Source of the DNA: Alloprevotella tannerae
Lineage (GTDB): Bacteria > Bacteroidota > Bacteroidia > Bacteroidales > Bacteroidaceae
Direction: 5' to 3'
Assembly (NCBI GenBank): GCA_015259125.1
Contig: JABZGR010000011.1
Span: 1-52,734, forward strand
DNA length: 52,734 nt
The position numbers and the translations under genes are program-made. The notes under the pieces are model-generated. The model did not search any database and had not been told where the DNA came from. It saw nothing but the letters and a program-made list of their open reading frames with translations. This document shows, in pieces, positions 43,889 through 52,684 of this stretch. Numbering within the stretch: position 1 is the first letter of the stretch; each line of letters begins with the position of its first letter.

Positions 43889-45172
43889 TTATTTTTTCGC
43901 CTTGTTTTTTTGTATCTTATACACCTGTTCTTTTGCTTCTTTCAAAAGTCCTATGGTAAATGAATCATCCGTCAGTTGTGCTAATTCATCCAATGCCTTT
44001 GCGCAAATTTCCCGCTCGTTTTGCGACAAGTTTTGCGCATTGTCCTTACAGAGCGACAATAAGCGGTTGGCCAATGTCGGGCGCAGATAGCCGTTACTTT
44101 GGAATGCCCTGCGCAAGCCCTCAAAATTCGACAAGAAATCCTCAGCACTCATTCCCGCAGCCTCCGCTTCATCGTCGAAAGGGAAGTTTTCGCTGAAAGA
44201 GACAACGTCACTGCCATTTCTTTTCTGCAACTTCAGCGCCAAATTGTTAATCTTATCGGCCAGCGCATTGATCTCTTTTTCGCGCCGCTTCCGTTCTGCA
44301 GGCGAGAGTTTCGATGCTTCATTCCCAAAGGCCGTAGTCAGCTCGCCCAATCTTGTGGATAAGCGCTCCAAAGTTTCCATAGCGCCTCGGTCAATGGCAA
44401 GTTCGCCCAGTTGCCTACCCCATTGTCTCCAGCCATCCACTTGTTCAGCCTCTTTCGTAGCGTCAGCTTCGGCGCGGCTTCGCTTTTCTTGTTCGAGCAC
44501 ATCCGGACGCATAGAATGAATGAAGCAAATACGCCCCTCAATCGTCCCGGTTTCCGGACGCTTTGCCCATTCTATCGCGTAAGCATAGCGCAGTTTTGTA
44601 TCAACATTGTCATCCTTGGTAAGGATCAGCACGTTATCTTGCAAACTATTGCCCAACGTAAAACTCCGCTCGTAGTCTTTTCCGTAATCGAAAAGATATC
44701 GTCCTGCACTCGAAAACGCAACGTTGCCCGGTATTACTGTAATACCACCGCCCTTGACCTTCACTTTCGGTATCTTAACAAAGATATCATTAGCGCCTGT
44801 AGTGGCTCTAAACTCGCCCTTTTTGGTTTTTACAGGTGTTCCGCTCGCATCCTTGCGAAAAGATTTCGTCGCCGTGTAGCGATCTTGCTCATAGGCGGTG
44901 TAAATCTCGTCCAGCCATTTCTGTTGTTTCCCTTTCAAGCTGAAAGCATAGATTTCCACGCCCCTATCGTCCGATCCGGCAGCCTCCACGCGGTAATCCA
45001 CGATACGCGGCGGCAGAACCGACTTCTTGGCCGTCTTACCGGCATTCTCTTTCACCTTACTGACAAAGTCGCGGAGCGCCTTATTGAAGCGTTGCTGCGC
45101 CTGTAGCGTCGCCGGCGTCAGGAGTGCCGCGACCAAGCAGGCCGACATAATTTTTGATCTCATAGTCTTCAT
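43889..45172 (-). CDS. Exported protein of unknown function, last gene of ECF module 2
   Basis: I do not recognise the family. 427 residues with a signal peptide ending near LQAQQ (about 26). A mixed N-terminal half has a beta-rich segment (about 125-190). The second half is strongly helical and charged, with coiled-coil-like stretches (LSPAERKRREKEINALADKI near 285, and AKEQVYKIQKNKAKK at the end). It lies 21 bases after the membrane regulator gene and ends at a region shared with the convergent GLUG gene. By position it may be the envelope component monitored by the sigma module; this is inference. Confidence 0.7.
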   Translation of the reverse strand: MKTMRSKIMSACLVAALLTPATLQAQQRFNKALRDFVSKVKENAGKTAKKSVLPPRIVDYRVEAAGSDDRGVEIYAFSLKGKQQKWLDEIYTAYEQDRYTATKSFRKDASGTPVKTKKGEFRATTGANDIFVKIPKVKVKGGGITVIPGNVAFSSAGRYLFDYGKDYERSFTLGNSLQDNVLILTKDDNVDTKLRYAYAIEWAKRPETGTIEGRICFIHSMRPDVLEQEKRSRAEADATKEAEQVDGWRQWGRQLGELAIDRGAMETLERLSTRLGELTTAFGNEASKLSPAERKRREKEINALADKINNLALKLQKRNGSDVVSFSENFPFDDEAEAAGMSAEDFLSNFEGLRRAFQSNGYLRPTLANRLLSLCKDNAQNLSQNEREICAKALDELAQLTDDSFTIGLLKEAKEQVYKIQKNKAKK

Positions 45173-45193
45173 TGCCTTGTTTTGTATAAATAA

Positions 45194-45913
45194 TTAAGGA
45201 GTAATAGAATTGGCATCCGACGCATCCGCGGTTGTCGTCGAAGGTTTATCCTCCCAGTAAATAGCATCGTTGAGTGCAGAGACGGCCGTCTTATTGGCGT
45301 TCTCTTCCTTGGCCCAGGCTCTCACTTGCTCCAACCGATCTTTCGCCTCATAATCGAGGAGCGCCAACGCGTTTTGCATCGCGATGACTTTCAGCTGCAT
45401 ATCCACTTGTCGCTCTTGATCTGCCTGCTCATCGTTGTCCGCTTCGCGCCGCACGGCTTTGGTTTTCGGTCGCGACCGCAGCGGCTGACTTTCCGACGGC
45501 TCAACTTCCGGCGCCACCTGTGCAGAGATAGCGGGGCGAGCGGCTGCGATCGGAGCAGCGGGCATCGGCCGTTGATCCACTTCGCTTGAAGGCGACAAGA
45601 GGAAAGCAAAGCCGACCACTGCGGCAGCCGCTCCGCTCAAGCCTAACGACAAGAAACGCGTACGCCGACCTGGCTTTTTCGGTGCTGCGAGGGACACCGG
45701 CGCTTCGTTTTGTTGCGGCATGCCCGCATCAAAATAAGCAAACATCTCCCGATAGTCGGCCCATTTTTCGGGCACATTCGGCTGCCGGAAAAAAGCGCCC
45801 AACTGCTGCTCCTCTTCGCGCGATGTTTCGCCCGCCATAAAGCGCGCCAGCAAGCGCTCAACGTCGACTTCCGACAGTACAGAGGGTGAATATGTGGCTA
45901 CTATATGCTTCAT
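45194..45913 (-). CDS. Single-span regulator, probable anti-sigma-like protein (module 2)
   Basis: 239 residues. A cytoplasmic N-terminal region (about 1-90) has DVERLLARFMAGETSREEEQ and FFRQPNVPEKWADYREMFAYFD, similar to the protein at 32649-33209. One transmembrane helix is near 93-111. The extracytoplasmic tail is long and acidic, with a Pro/Ala/Ser-rich linker and a helical end. Its start overlaps the sigma factor stop by 4 nt (ATGA). The pairing with an ECF sigma suggests anti-sigma activity, which is not proven by sequence. Confidence 0.72.
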   Translation of the reverse strand: MKHIVATYSPSVLSEVDVERLLARFMAGETSREEEQQLGAFFRQPNVPEKWADYREMFAYFDAGMPQQNEAPVSLAAPKKPGRRTRFLSLGLSGAAAAVVGFAFLLSPSSEVDQRPMPAAPIAAARPAISAQVAPEVEPSESQPLRSRPKTKAVRREADNDEQADQERQVDMQLKVIAMQNALALLDYEAKDRLEQVRAWAKEENANKTAVSALNDAIYWEDKPSTTTADASDANSITP

Positions 45914-46413
45914 TTTTCTGCTGCGTTTCTTTTTCTGATTTCGTTAAGCAAGCGCTGCCGCGCGCGAGCCAAAAGGGTGGCGACGGAGCGTGCTTCAAGC
46001 CCTAAGAGGCGGGCTATTTCTTCCTTCGAGCGCCCTTCTACTTGGCGCAAATGTAAGACTTGATACTCCGTAGAGGGCAAGGTTTTGAGCTTTTGTGCCA
46101 ACCAGCGCTCGTTATCCTCTTCTTCCAAGCGGGCATCGGCTGCAATCAGCGTCGAGGGAAACTCTCCGGTGAGCGCCTCGCCCTCTTCCGTGCGCCGCCG
46201 AAAGCGATCTATGCAAAGTCTGCGCGCCACGACGCCGGCCAAGGCCACCATACTTTTGAAGCGCTCCAAATCTTCGCGCATCGACCATAGGCGTATCAAC
46301 GTCTCTTGTGCAATATCTTCGGCCGAATCCGGATCTACGCCCATCGCACGACTGGCGCTCAGTGCGCTCCGACGTGCCGCTGTGGCGTGAGTTTCAAAAG
46401 TGGCTTGATCCAT
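45910..46413 (-). CDS. ECF RNA polymerase sigma factor (module 2)
   Basis: 167 residues, normal ECF length. Region 2 carries AEDIAQETLIRLWSMREDLERF near residues 31-52. Region 4 has LPSTEYQVLHLRQVEGRSKEEIARLLGL-like helix-turn-helix sequence and ends SVATLLARARQRLL. It heads a three-gene minus-strand operon with a single-span regulator and an exported protein, mirroring module 1. No standard TAnnTTTG promoter is visible upstream. Confidence 0.9.
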   Translation of the reverse strand: MDQATFETHATAARRSALSASRAMGVDPDSAEDIAQETLIRLWSMREDLERFKSMVALAGVVARRLCIDRFRRRTEEGEALTGEFPSTLIAADARLEEEDNERWLAQKLKTLPSTEYQVLHLRQVEGRSKEEIARLLGLEARSVATLLARARQRLLNEIRKRNAAEK

Positions 46414-46775
46414 ATCGGTCTTATTGCTTGTTGTGCGCTTTTTGCCTTCTCGTTGGCTGATGTCTCGCCGCCGGCGGCTGAGTTCGGCGCGTCTTGATCG
46501 ACGATTCGTGCGCCTTGCGTCGGCTGTTGGTTTGCGCCTTTACTGATTAAACGTAAGTCAATGGCTTTCGTCAACGAATTTAACAAAGTTTTTAATTCCT
46601 ACCTTTCATCTACGCTTTGGAGCGCTCTCATTTATAATGCTGCAGAGCGATTTATCCCCGCTCAAGGCAAGCAAGGGAGGCGCCTCGCGTGCGGTTTCAA
46701 GGCGCTGATGGTTCACATTACGCCGCCTCGCGTTGATCGAAGCAACAAGAAAGGCCGAACTTTTGAGTGTACGCT

Positions 46776-46855
46776 CACGATAAAAAAGGTCTGCGCTCGT
46801 GAGAACAAAGGTGTGCGCTCACGATAAAAAGGGTCTACGCTCACGAGCGTACAAC
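46776..46855. repeat. Family-2 array: four boxes at 22-bp pitch
   Basis: Boxes start at 46776, 46798, 46820 and 46842 (CACGAT, CGTGAG, CACGAT, CACGAG), with AAAAAAGGTCTGCG-type spacers. Confidence 0.9.
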
Positions 46856-47127
46856 TTCTGCGCCAAACTTCAGCGTGGTAAAACCTATGGCGTGCCGGTT
46901 TTTATCGGGACTTTCCCGTGCGGCTTTTGCGAGAAAAGACTAAAAACAAGGACGACTGCTGAGGCTGCTTCGGACGGCGGCGCCCCGCCCTCGGACGGCC
47001 GCATCTTTTTCTCGCAGGGCAGCATTCACGCATCAAGTTGCAGTAAATGCGCCGGCCGCTCGGTAAGGCAAGAGGGAACAGCAAGCCTACCCATCGGCCC
47101 CTTGGTCGGCCCAAGCCTAAACAATAA

Positions 47128-47156
47128 CCCCCTCCGCCAAAACTTGGCGAAGGGGG
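47128..47156 (-). terminator. pnp terminator
   Basis: A 12-bp stem with one mismatch (CCCCCTTCGCCA / TGGCGGAGGGGG read on the minus strand) is followed by TTATTGTTT, about 40 bases after the pnp stop. Confidence 0.8.
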
Positions 47157-47194
47157 CAGCAGCCTATGGCTTTCTCATTCACATTTTATACTCA

Positions 47195-49501
47195 TTAAAA
47201 GTCAAAATTGCCGGTCGGGATGGCAGGCGGCGTCGTGCGGCGCGGCTCTTCAGGCTGCGGCGCATTGCCTTCTTGGCGACCTCTACCCTCTTCGCGGCGT
47301 GGGCGATCGTTGCGGCGTTCGCCACCTTCGCGACGCGGACGGCGCTGCGGGCGCTCTTCCCAGCCCTCGGGTTTGGGTTCGAGTACGCGGTGAGAGAGGC
47401 GGAACTTGCCGGTCTTCTCGTCGATCTCCAAAAGTTTTACAGACGTGTGATCTCCCTCGTGCAAGCCGGCTTCTTCTACGCTCTCCAAGCGCTTCCAAGC
47501 GATCTCGCTGATGTGGAGCAAGCCTTCCTTGCCCGGCATAAACTCTACGAAGCAGCCGTAAGGCATAATGCTAACGATTTTTGCGTCGTAAATCTCGCCT
47601 ACTTCCGGCACGGCAACGATGGCGCGGATCTTCGCAACGGCAGCATCAATGCTTTCTTTGCTCGGAGCGCTTACTTGGATCTTGCCTACGCCGTCTTCTT
47701 CTTCGATAGTAATCGTAGAGCCGGTTTCTTCTTGCATGCCTTGGATGATTTTTCCGCCCGGGCCGATAACGGCGCCGATAAACTCTTTCGGAATCTCAAA
47801 GGCAACGATGCGGGGCACGTGGGGCTTGAAGTCGGGACGCGGCTCAGCCAGCGTTTCGGTGAGCTTTCCGAGGATGTGTTCGCGACCTGCTTTGGCTTGC
47901 ATCAAGGCTTTTTCCAAGATTTCATAGGAAAGACCGTCGCACTTGATGTCCATTTGCGTTGCCGTCAAACCGTTGATCGTGCCGGTCGTCTTGAAGTCCA
48001 TATCACCCAAGTGGTCCTCATCGCCAAGGATGTCGGAGAGGATCGCATACTTCTCTTCGCCGGGGTTTTTAATTAAGCCCATGGCGATACCGCTTACCGG
48101 ACGGTTCATCGGAACGCCGGCATCAAGGAGCGAAAGCGTACCTGCGCAAACGGTAGCCATAGATGAGGAACCGTTTGACTCGAGGATGTCGCTCACAATA
48201 CGAACGGTATAGGGGAAATCTGCGGGAATCTGATTCTTTAATGCGCGCCAAGCCAAGTGGCCGTGGCCGATCTCGCGACGACCTACGCCGCGCTGCGCTT
48301 TAGCCTCACCCGTAGAGAAGGGCGGGAAGTTGTAGTGGAGCAGGAAGCGCTGGTAGCTCTTGTCCAATACGTCATCGACCATCTTTTCGTCAAGGCGTGT
48401 GCCGAGCGTAGTCGTAGCCAGTGCTTGTGTTTCGCCACGCGTGAAGATGGCAGAGCCGTGCGGCATCGGCAACGGGCCGGCTTCGCACCAGATGGGGCGG
48501 ATCTCCGTAGTCCGGCGGCCATCCAAGCGCTTGCCTTCATCGAGGATGCAACGGCGCATGGCGTCGCGCTCTACGTCATTATAGTAGCGGTCGATCAACG
48601 CGTTCTTCTCTTCGAGTTCGTCAGCGGGCATATCAGCGTGCGCTGCGGCATAACGCTCTTTGAAGTCTTCACGAATCTTCGTAAAGCCTTCTTCGCGCTG
48701 GTGCTTATCGTGATTGCCGGCCTCAGCAATGGCATAAGCCGGTTGATAGCATTCATCTGTTACTTGCTTGCGCAAGTCTTCGTCGTTAACTTCGTGGTCG
48801 TACTCGCGCTTAACGTCAGTGCCGAGTTCTTTCATCAGCTCCTTCTGCAAACGACACATAGGCTTGATGGCTTCGTGAGCCGCCTTGAGCGCTTCGAGCA
48901 AAGCTGATTCGGGCACTTCGTCCATCTCGCCTTCGACCATCATAATATTCTCTTCCGTAGCACCAACCATAATATCCATATCGGCCTGCTTGAGTTGCTC
49001 AAAAGTAGGATTGATGACGTAAGCACCATCGATGCGGGCTACGCGAACCTCAGATATCGGACCATCAAACGGGATATCGGAAGCAGCCAATGCGGCTGAA
49101 GCAGCAAAACCTGCTAATGCGTCGGGCATATCCTTGCCATCAGCTGAAAACAGCGTGATGTTCACATAAACTTCTGCGTGATAATTGCTCGGGAAGAGGG
49201 GACGCAGTGCGCGATCGACTAAACGGGAAGTTAAAATCTCGTAGTCGGAAGCGCGGCCTTCGCGCTTCGTAAAACCGCCGGGAAAACGGCCTGCTGCGGA
49301 ATACTTCTCTTTATAATCACATTGTAGGGGCATGAAATCTGTGCCCGGGACGGCGTCTTTTGCAGCTACAACCGTGGCCAATAACATTGTGTTGTTAAGG
49401 CGCAACATTATAGCGCCATCAGCCTGCTTGGCCAACTTGCCGGTCTCAATGCTGATGGTGCGGCCATCAGGCAAAGCGACGGTTTTCGTAATCACATTCA
49501 T
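47195..49501 (-). CDS. pnp: Polynucleotide phosphorylase
   Basis: A phosphorolytic 3'-5' exoribonuclease of RNA turnover. 768 residues in the family order: two RNase PH domains (about 10-230 and 330-545) with FPGGFTKREGRASD near 73 and HYNFPPFSTGEA near 395; a KH domain (GPGGKIIQGMQEETG near 575); and an S1 domain (about 635-705). The tail after the S1 domain is unusually rich in Arg, Glu, Gly and Pro (ERPQRRPRREGGE and following), about 60 residues, likely disordered and RNA-binding. Its own promoter and terminator are present. Confidence 0.96.
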   Translation of the reverse strand: MNVITKTVALPDGRTISIETGKLAKQADGAIMLRLNNTMLLATVVAAKDAVPGTDFMPLQCDYKEKYSAAGRFPGGFTKREGRASDYEILTSRLVDRALRPLFPSNYHAEVYVNITLFSADGKDMPDALAGFAASAALAASDIPFDGPISEVRVARIDGAYVINPTFEQLKQADMDIMVGATEENIMMVEGEMDEVPESALLEALKAAHEAIKPMCRLQKELMKELGTDVKREYDHEVNDEDLRKQVTDECYQPAYAIAEAGNHDKHQREEGFTKIREDFKERYAAAHADMPADELEEKNALIDRYYNDVERDAMRRCILDEGKRLDGRRTTEIRPIWCEAGPLPMPHGSAIFTRGETQALATTTLGTRLDEKMVDDVLDKSYQRFLLHYNFPPFSTGEAKAQRGVGRREIGHGHLAWRALKNQIPADFPYTVRIVSDILESNGSSSMATVCAGTLSLLDAGVPMNRPVSGIAMGLIKNPGEEKYAILSDILGDEDHLGDMDFKTTGTINGLTATQMDIKCDGLSYEILEKALMQAKAGREHILGKLTETLAEPRPDFKPHVPRIVAFEIPKEFIGAVIGPGGKIIQGMQEETGSTITIEEEDGVGKIQVSAPSKESIDAAVAKIRAIVAVPEVGEIYDAKIVSIMPYGCFVEFMPGKEGLLHISEIAWKRLESVEEAGLHEGDHTSVKLLEIDEKTGKFRLSHRVLEPKPEGWEERPQRRPRREGGERRNDRPRREEGRGRQEGNAPQPEEPRRTTPPAIPTGNFDF

Positions 49502-49547
49502 CTTAGCTTGTCTGAAATATTTGTTGTTTCGTCAATATAAAATCGCA

Positions 49548-49555
49548 CAAAGATA
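49548..49555 (-). promoter_or_regulatory. pnp -7 box
   Basis: On the minus strand this reads TATCTTTG, an exact TAnnTTTG match, about 47 nt upstream of the ATG. Confidence 0.65.
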
Positions 49556-49837
49556 GATAAACTTTTTAAGTTAGCAGGTGGAGAAATGGTTTTATTTATC
49601 TGATTTCCCGCAAAATAATATTTGCCGCAAGGGTTGCGGGGTCGCTTCTCGCTGCGCCTCGGCTTGCTTTTATCGATTTTGAGTACCACAAAGAAGGGCA
49701 ACAAGGCCTTCTGCGTTTGCTGCATTAAGGCATTTTTTTCAGCCAATCGATGGCGGCCGGCCGCTGTTTGATAAACGCTTGCGGCCAACAGACGGGGCGC
49801 TTGATAGCAACCATTCAGGTAACGCGAAATAAGACGT

Positions 49838-49876
49838 AAGGCCTTCGAGCGCAAGCGTTGCGACAGCGAAGGCCTT
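49838..49876. terminator. Stem-loop after the S41 peptidase gene
   Basis: AAGGCCTTCG (49838-49847) pairs with CGAAGGCCTT (49867-49876). The intervening sequence can form a second small hairpin. T-rich sequence on the exit side is limited. Confidence 0.6.
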
Positions 49877-49909
49877 TGTTAAGCGGAGAATAACGCGACG
49901 GCAGGCGGC

Positions 49910-51595
49910 TTATTTCGACTTTGCGGGTGCGGCGGGTAAACCGGCGGAAAGCAAACTACGATAGCGCTTATCGTTCGTGAGAATCTTCAAGCCCGCAGTC
50001 AGATCTTTGTCGTCGCGGAGATTATAATCGGCCAAGCCCTTTTGATCATAATAGCACGTCATCAGTTGGCCCTCGACCAAGCGTTTGATCGGCTTGCGCC
50101 AATAGTCGAAATCATAGTCTTCATTGTGGACTAATTTCTTCTCCAAGGCCGCAAATTCGTCTGTCGTCATTGCCTCGTAGCCCTCGGCGGCCGCAATCTT
50201 GCGGAGAACCTCAAGCGCTTTTTTACTTTGCGTGTCGTAAGTAAATTTGGCGGCCTTCAAAAATTGGATAAATGTCGTATACTCGGCATCACTCAAACTG
50301 AATTTGTCAGGCGAAGCAATGGAGGCGTGATGATTACGATAGTCGGCGCAATAATCCATCAGCGCATTGCTCGAAGCCAAGTAGGCCAACAAATTCGGCA
50401 AGCTGTCAGTCGGCACGCTCACATCGGGCGTGATGCCGCCACTGTCGCGAACGAGGCGCCCGCCGGCCGTATGAAAAACTTTCGCCAAGCTATCCGGCAA
50501 ATGCTGCGGCGCACCATCTTTATAAACGTAAGCCTGCACGCATCGTCCGCTTGGGATATAATATTTCGCAGACGTCAGTTTCAGCACACCGCGATAGGGC
50601 AAAGAGCGCGGCTGTTGCACAAGTCCTTTACCATAAGAGCGCTGGCCGACGATAACGGCGCGGTCATAATCTTGCAAGGCGCCGGCCGTGATTTCCGCAG
50701 CCGAAGCCGTCGCGTAATTGGTCAGGACGACGATGGGCATCTTCGTATCCAAGGGTTCGGCACTCGTCTTATAGGTTACGTTGTTTTCTTTTATCTTTCC
50801 TTTTATGTTGACCACTTCCTTGCCGCGCGGGATAAAAAGCGCCACGACCTTGGCGGCCTGATCCACGAGTCCGCCGGGGTTATTGCGCAAGTCAAGCAGC
50901 AAGCGCTTAGCACCCTGTTGCTTCAGCTCGGACACGGCCTTTTGCATATCGCGCCCCGTATCTTCCGTATATTGATTGAGCAAAATATACCCAATACTGT
51001 CTTGCAAGATCTGCGTCGTTGTAATGCTGGGCAGCACGATGTTGCGGCGCGTTATTTTGAACGTCAATGGTTTGCTCACGCCATAGCGTTTTACCTTCAA
51101 CGTAAAGCTTGTGCCCGGCTCGCCGCGCAGCGAAGCGCTCACACGGTTGCTATACGCCTGCTCACTTTCCGCGTCTGTAGCCGCCTCGCCGTAATCTTTT
51201 CCGTTCTGCTCCAAGAGAATATCTCCGGCGCGCAATCCGGCTTCGGCAGCGGGCTGTCCGGCATAAGGACGATTGATAACGCAGCGATGAAGATCGCGGC
51301 GAAAACTAATAACCGCGCCAACGCCGGCATATTTGCCCGTCGTCATTTGCTGCAAATCTTGCGCTTCGCTCTCCGGATAGTACTGCGTGTAGGGGTCAAG
51401 CCCGTCTAGCATATAATCTATCGCGCCCCGCACCACCTTGGGCGCGTTCAGCGTGTCGACGTAATAAAGATCGAGCAACTTATACAACACATTAAACGTC
51501 TCCAACTGCTTGGCTACTTCTGCGTTGTGTGTCTGTGCGTGCAAACTCCCCACCGCGAGCAGGGACGAGAGCAAAACAATAGCAATCTTTCTCAT
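49910..51595 (-). CDS. S41-family C-terminal processing peptidase
   Basis: A periplasmic serine protease of the CtpA/Prc family. 561 residues with a signal peptide (cleavage near SLHAQ, about 20). A PDZ domain spans about 90-175 (GVGAVISF, AEAGLRAGDILLEQ). The protease domain has LLLDLRNNPGG near 232-242, the catalytic S298 in ATASAAEITAG and the catalytic K323 in SYGKGLVQ, with the 25-residue spacing of the family. A C-terminal extension of about 200 residues follows. It lies 15 bases after the PfkB kinase gene on the same strand and shares its promoter. Confidence 0.92.
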   Translation of the reverse strand: MRKIAIVLLSSLLAVGSLHAQTHNAEVAKQLETFNVLYKLLDLYYVDTLNAPKVVRGAIDYMLDGLDPYTQYYPESEAQDLQQMTTGKYAGVGAVISFRRDLHRCVINRPYAGQPAAEAGLRAGDILLEQNGKDYGEAATDAESEQAYSNRVSASLRGEPGTSFTLKVKRYGVSKPLTFKITRRNIVLPSITTTQILQDSIGYILLNQYTEDTGRDMQKAVSELKQQGAKRLLLDLRNNPGGLVDQAAKVVALFIPRGKEVVNIKGKIKENNVTYKTSAEPLDTKMPIVVLTNYATASAAEITAGALQDYDRAVIVGQRSYGKGLVQQPRSLPYRGVLKLTSAKYYIPSGRCVQAYVYKDGAPQHLPDSLAKVFHTAGGRLVRDSGGITPDVSVPTDSLPNLLAYLASSNALMDYCADYRNHHASIASPDKFSLSDAEYTTFIQFLKAAKFTYDTQSKKALEVLRKIAAAEGYEAMTTDEFAALEKKLVHNEDYDFDYWRKPIKRLVEGQLMTCYYDQKGLADYNLRDDKDLTAGLKILTNDKRYRSLLSAGLPAAPAKSK

Positions 51596-51610
51596 AATTC
51601 ACTCCATATA

Positions 51611-52600
51611 TCAGGCAACCGGCCGAGCGGCGTTTATCTCCGTCCGGATAGCGTCCCACGTTTCTTCCGGCAAATGCGTACCGGCCACTTCTATTACATA
51701 GGCTGCGAGGACCGTTCCTTTGTAAACGCACTCGGCTAAATCGCAACCTTTCGAGAGACCATACAGAAAACCGGCCGCAAAGAAGTCGCCGGCGCCCGTC
51801 GTGTCCAAAACTTGCTTCACGGGGCGCGCAGCTACGTTTACGACTTCCGCGCCGCGCTTAGCCCTTGCGCCCGATCCGCCGGTCTTAACAACGACTGTAC
51901 GACAGATCTCGCCCAATTTCAGCAAAGCCGCTTCGGGATCAACCTCGCCGGTAAAGGCTTCGGCCTCCTGCTGATTGGCAAAAAGGATATCAACGTTGGG
52001 CAAAAGCTCTGCAAAGAACGCTATTTCACCCGCCACAATATTATAAGAAGCCAAATCAAGGCAAATGGGAGTCCCTTTCGCTTTAGCCACGGCCACAATG
52101 CGGCGCAACAAATCATGATTCTGCACCAAATAGCCCTCGATATAGACGTAATCATACGCATCGAGCAAGGCTTCGTGGATCTCTTCGGCGCACATTTCTT
52201 CAGCAGCGCCAAGATACGTGCCAAACGTGCGCTGTCCGTCGGGCGAAATAAAGGTAGAGGCAACGCCCGTGGCCTTTTCGCTGCGGAGCAGCATTGGCCG
52301 GATGCTGTGTCGGCGGCAAGTAGCTTCAAAGAAACGTCCGTTATCATCATCACCAATCTTACCCACGACACCGGGCTGCATACCTAAGTGGCCGAGCGCC
52401 AAGATCGTGTTGCAGGCCGACCCGCCGGTAGCCCGCGTTGTCTCCATTTTTGCCAGTTGATCACTGATATACCGATAACGTTCAGCGTCGATCAGCTGCA
52501 TAGATCCCTTCGGCAGCTGCAGCGCTTCCAATATCGTATCATCCTCGACTCTTGCAAGCGCATCGACCAGCGCATTACCAAAGCCTAAAACTCTCTTCAT
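51611..52600 (-). CDS. PfkB-family carbohydrate kinase (adenosine kinase-like)
   Basis: 329 residues of the ribokinase fold. TGGSACNTILALGHLG at 58-73 is the first signature. The second contains the anion hole and catalytic base, TTGAGDFFAAGFLYGL, with GAGD at 269-272 and D272 as the base. Length and the N-terminus (FGNALVDALARV) resemble the adenosine kinase-like group common in Bacteroidota, but ribokinase or fructokinase activity cannot be excluded. It is the first gene of a two-gene operon with the S41 protease. Confidence 0.88.
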   Translation of the reverse strand: MKRVLGFGNALVDALARVEDDTILEALQLPKGSMQLIDAERYRYISDQLAKMETTRATGGSACNTILALGHLGMQPGVVGKIGDDDNGRFFEATCRRHSIRPMLLRSEKATGVASTFISPDGQRTFGTYLGAAEEMCAEEIHEALLDAYDYVYIEGYLVQNHDLLRRIVAVAKAKGTPICLDLASYNIVAGEIAFFAELLPNVDILFANQQEAEAFTGEVDPEAALLKLGEICRTVVVKTGGSGARAKRGAEVVNVAARPVKQVLDTTGAGDFFAAGFLYGLSKGCDLAECVYKGTVLAAYVIEVAGTHLPEETWDAIRTEINAARPVA

Positions 52601-52625
52601 CTGATTTTTTTCTGTAATTTTCCTG

Positions 52626-52633
52626 CAAAGGTA
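52626..52633 (-). promoter_or_regulatory. PfkB-S41 operon -7 box
   Basis: Read on the minus strand this is TACCTTTG (TAnnTTTG), 26 nt before the kinase ATG. It is divergent from the tRNA promoter only 24 bases away. Confidence 0.65.
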
Positions 52634-52656
52634 TTGCTAATTTGGAAAATACCTAT

Positions 52657-52664
52657 TACTTTTG
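52657..52664 (+). promoter_or_regulatory. tRNA-Asn -7 box
   Basis: TACTTTTG (TAnnTTTG) with an ATTG -33-like box at 52633-52636, spacer 20. It is placed about 20 nt before the tRNA 5' end. Confidence 0.6.
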
Positions 52665-52684
52665 CAGCCGAATTGATAAAAACT

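Larger units (their letters stand above)
46414..47194. other. Intergenic region with a family-2 array and the pnp terminator
   Basis: About 780 bases without a gene. It contains a family-2 array (46776-46855) and the pnp terminator. The 425-residue plus-strand frame from 46799 runs antisense through pnp and starts inside the repeat, so it is a shadow. Confidence 0.7.
49502..49909. other. Intergenic region upstream of pnp
   Basis: It holds the pnp promoter and a stem-loop after the S41 peptidase gene. The 118-residue minus-strand frame overlaps the promoter and has no protein signature, so I do not call it. Confidence 0.55.

Noticed and set aside
46799..48076. 425-residue plus-strand open frame beginning in the repeat array
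   Set aside because: It starts inside a family-2 array and continues antisense through pnp, so it is a coding shadow.
49498..49854. 118-residue minus-strand frame upstream of pnp
   Set aside because: It covers the pnp promoter and start and has no protein signature.
50228..51409. 393-residue plus-strand open frame
   Set aside because: Antisense to the S41 peptidase gene, whose catalytic Ser and Lys are intact; no protein-like features.
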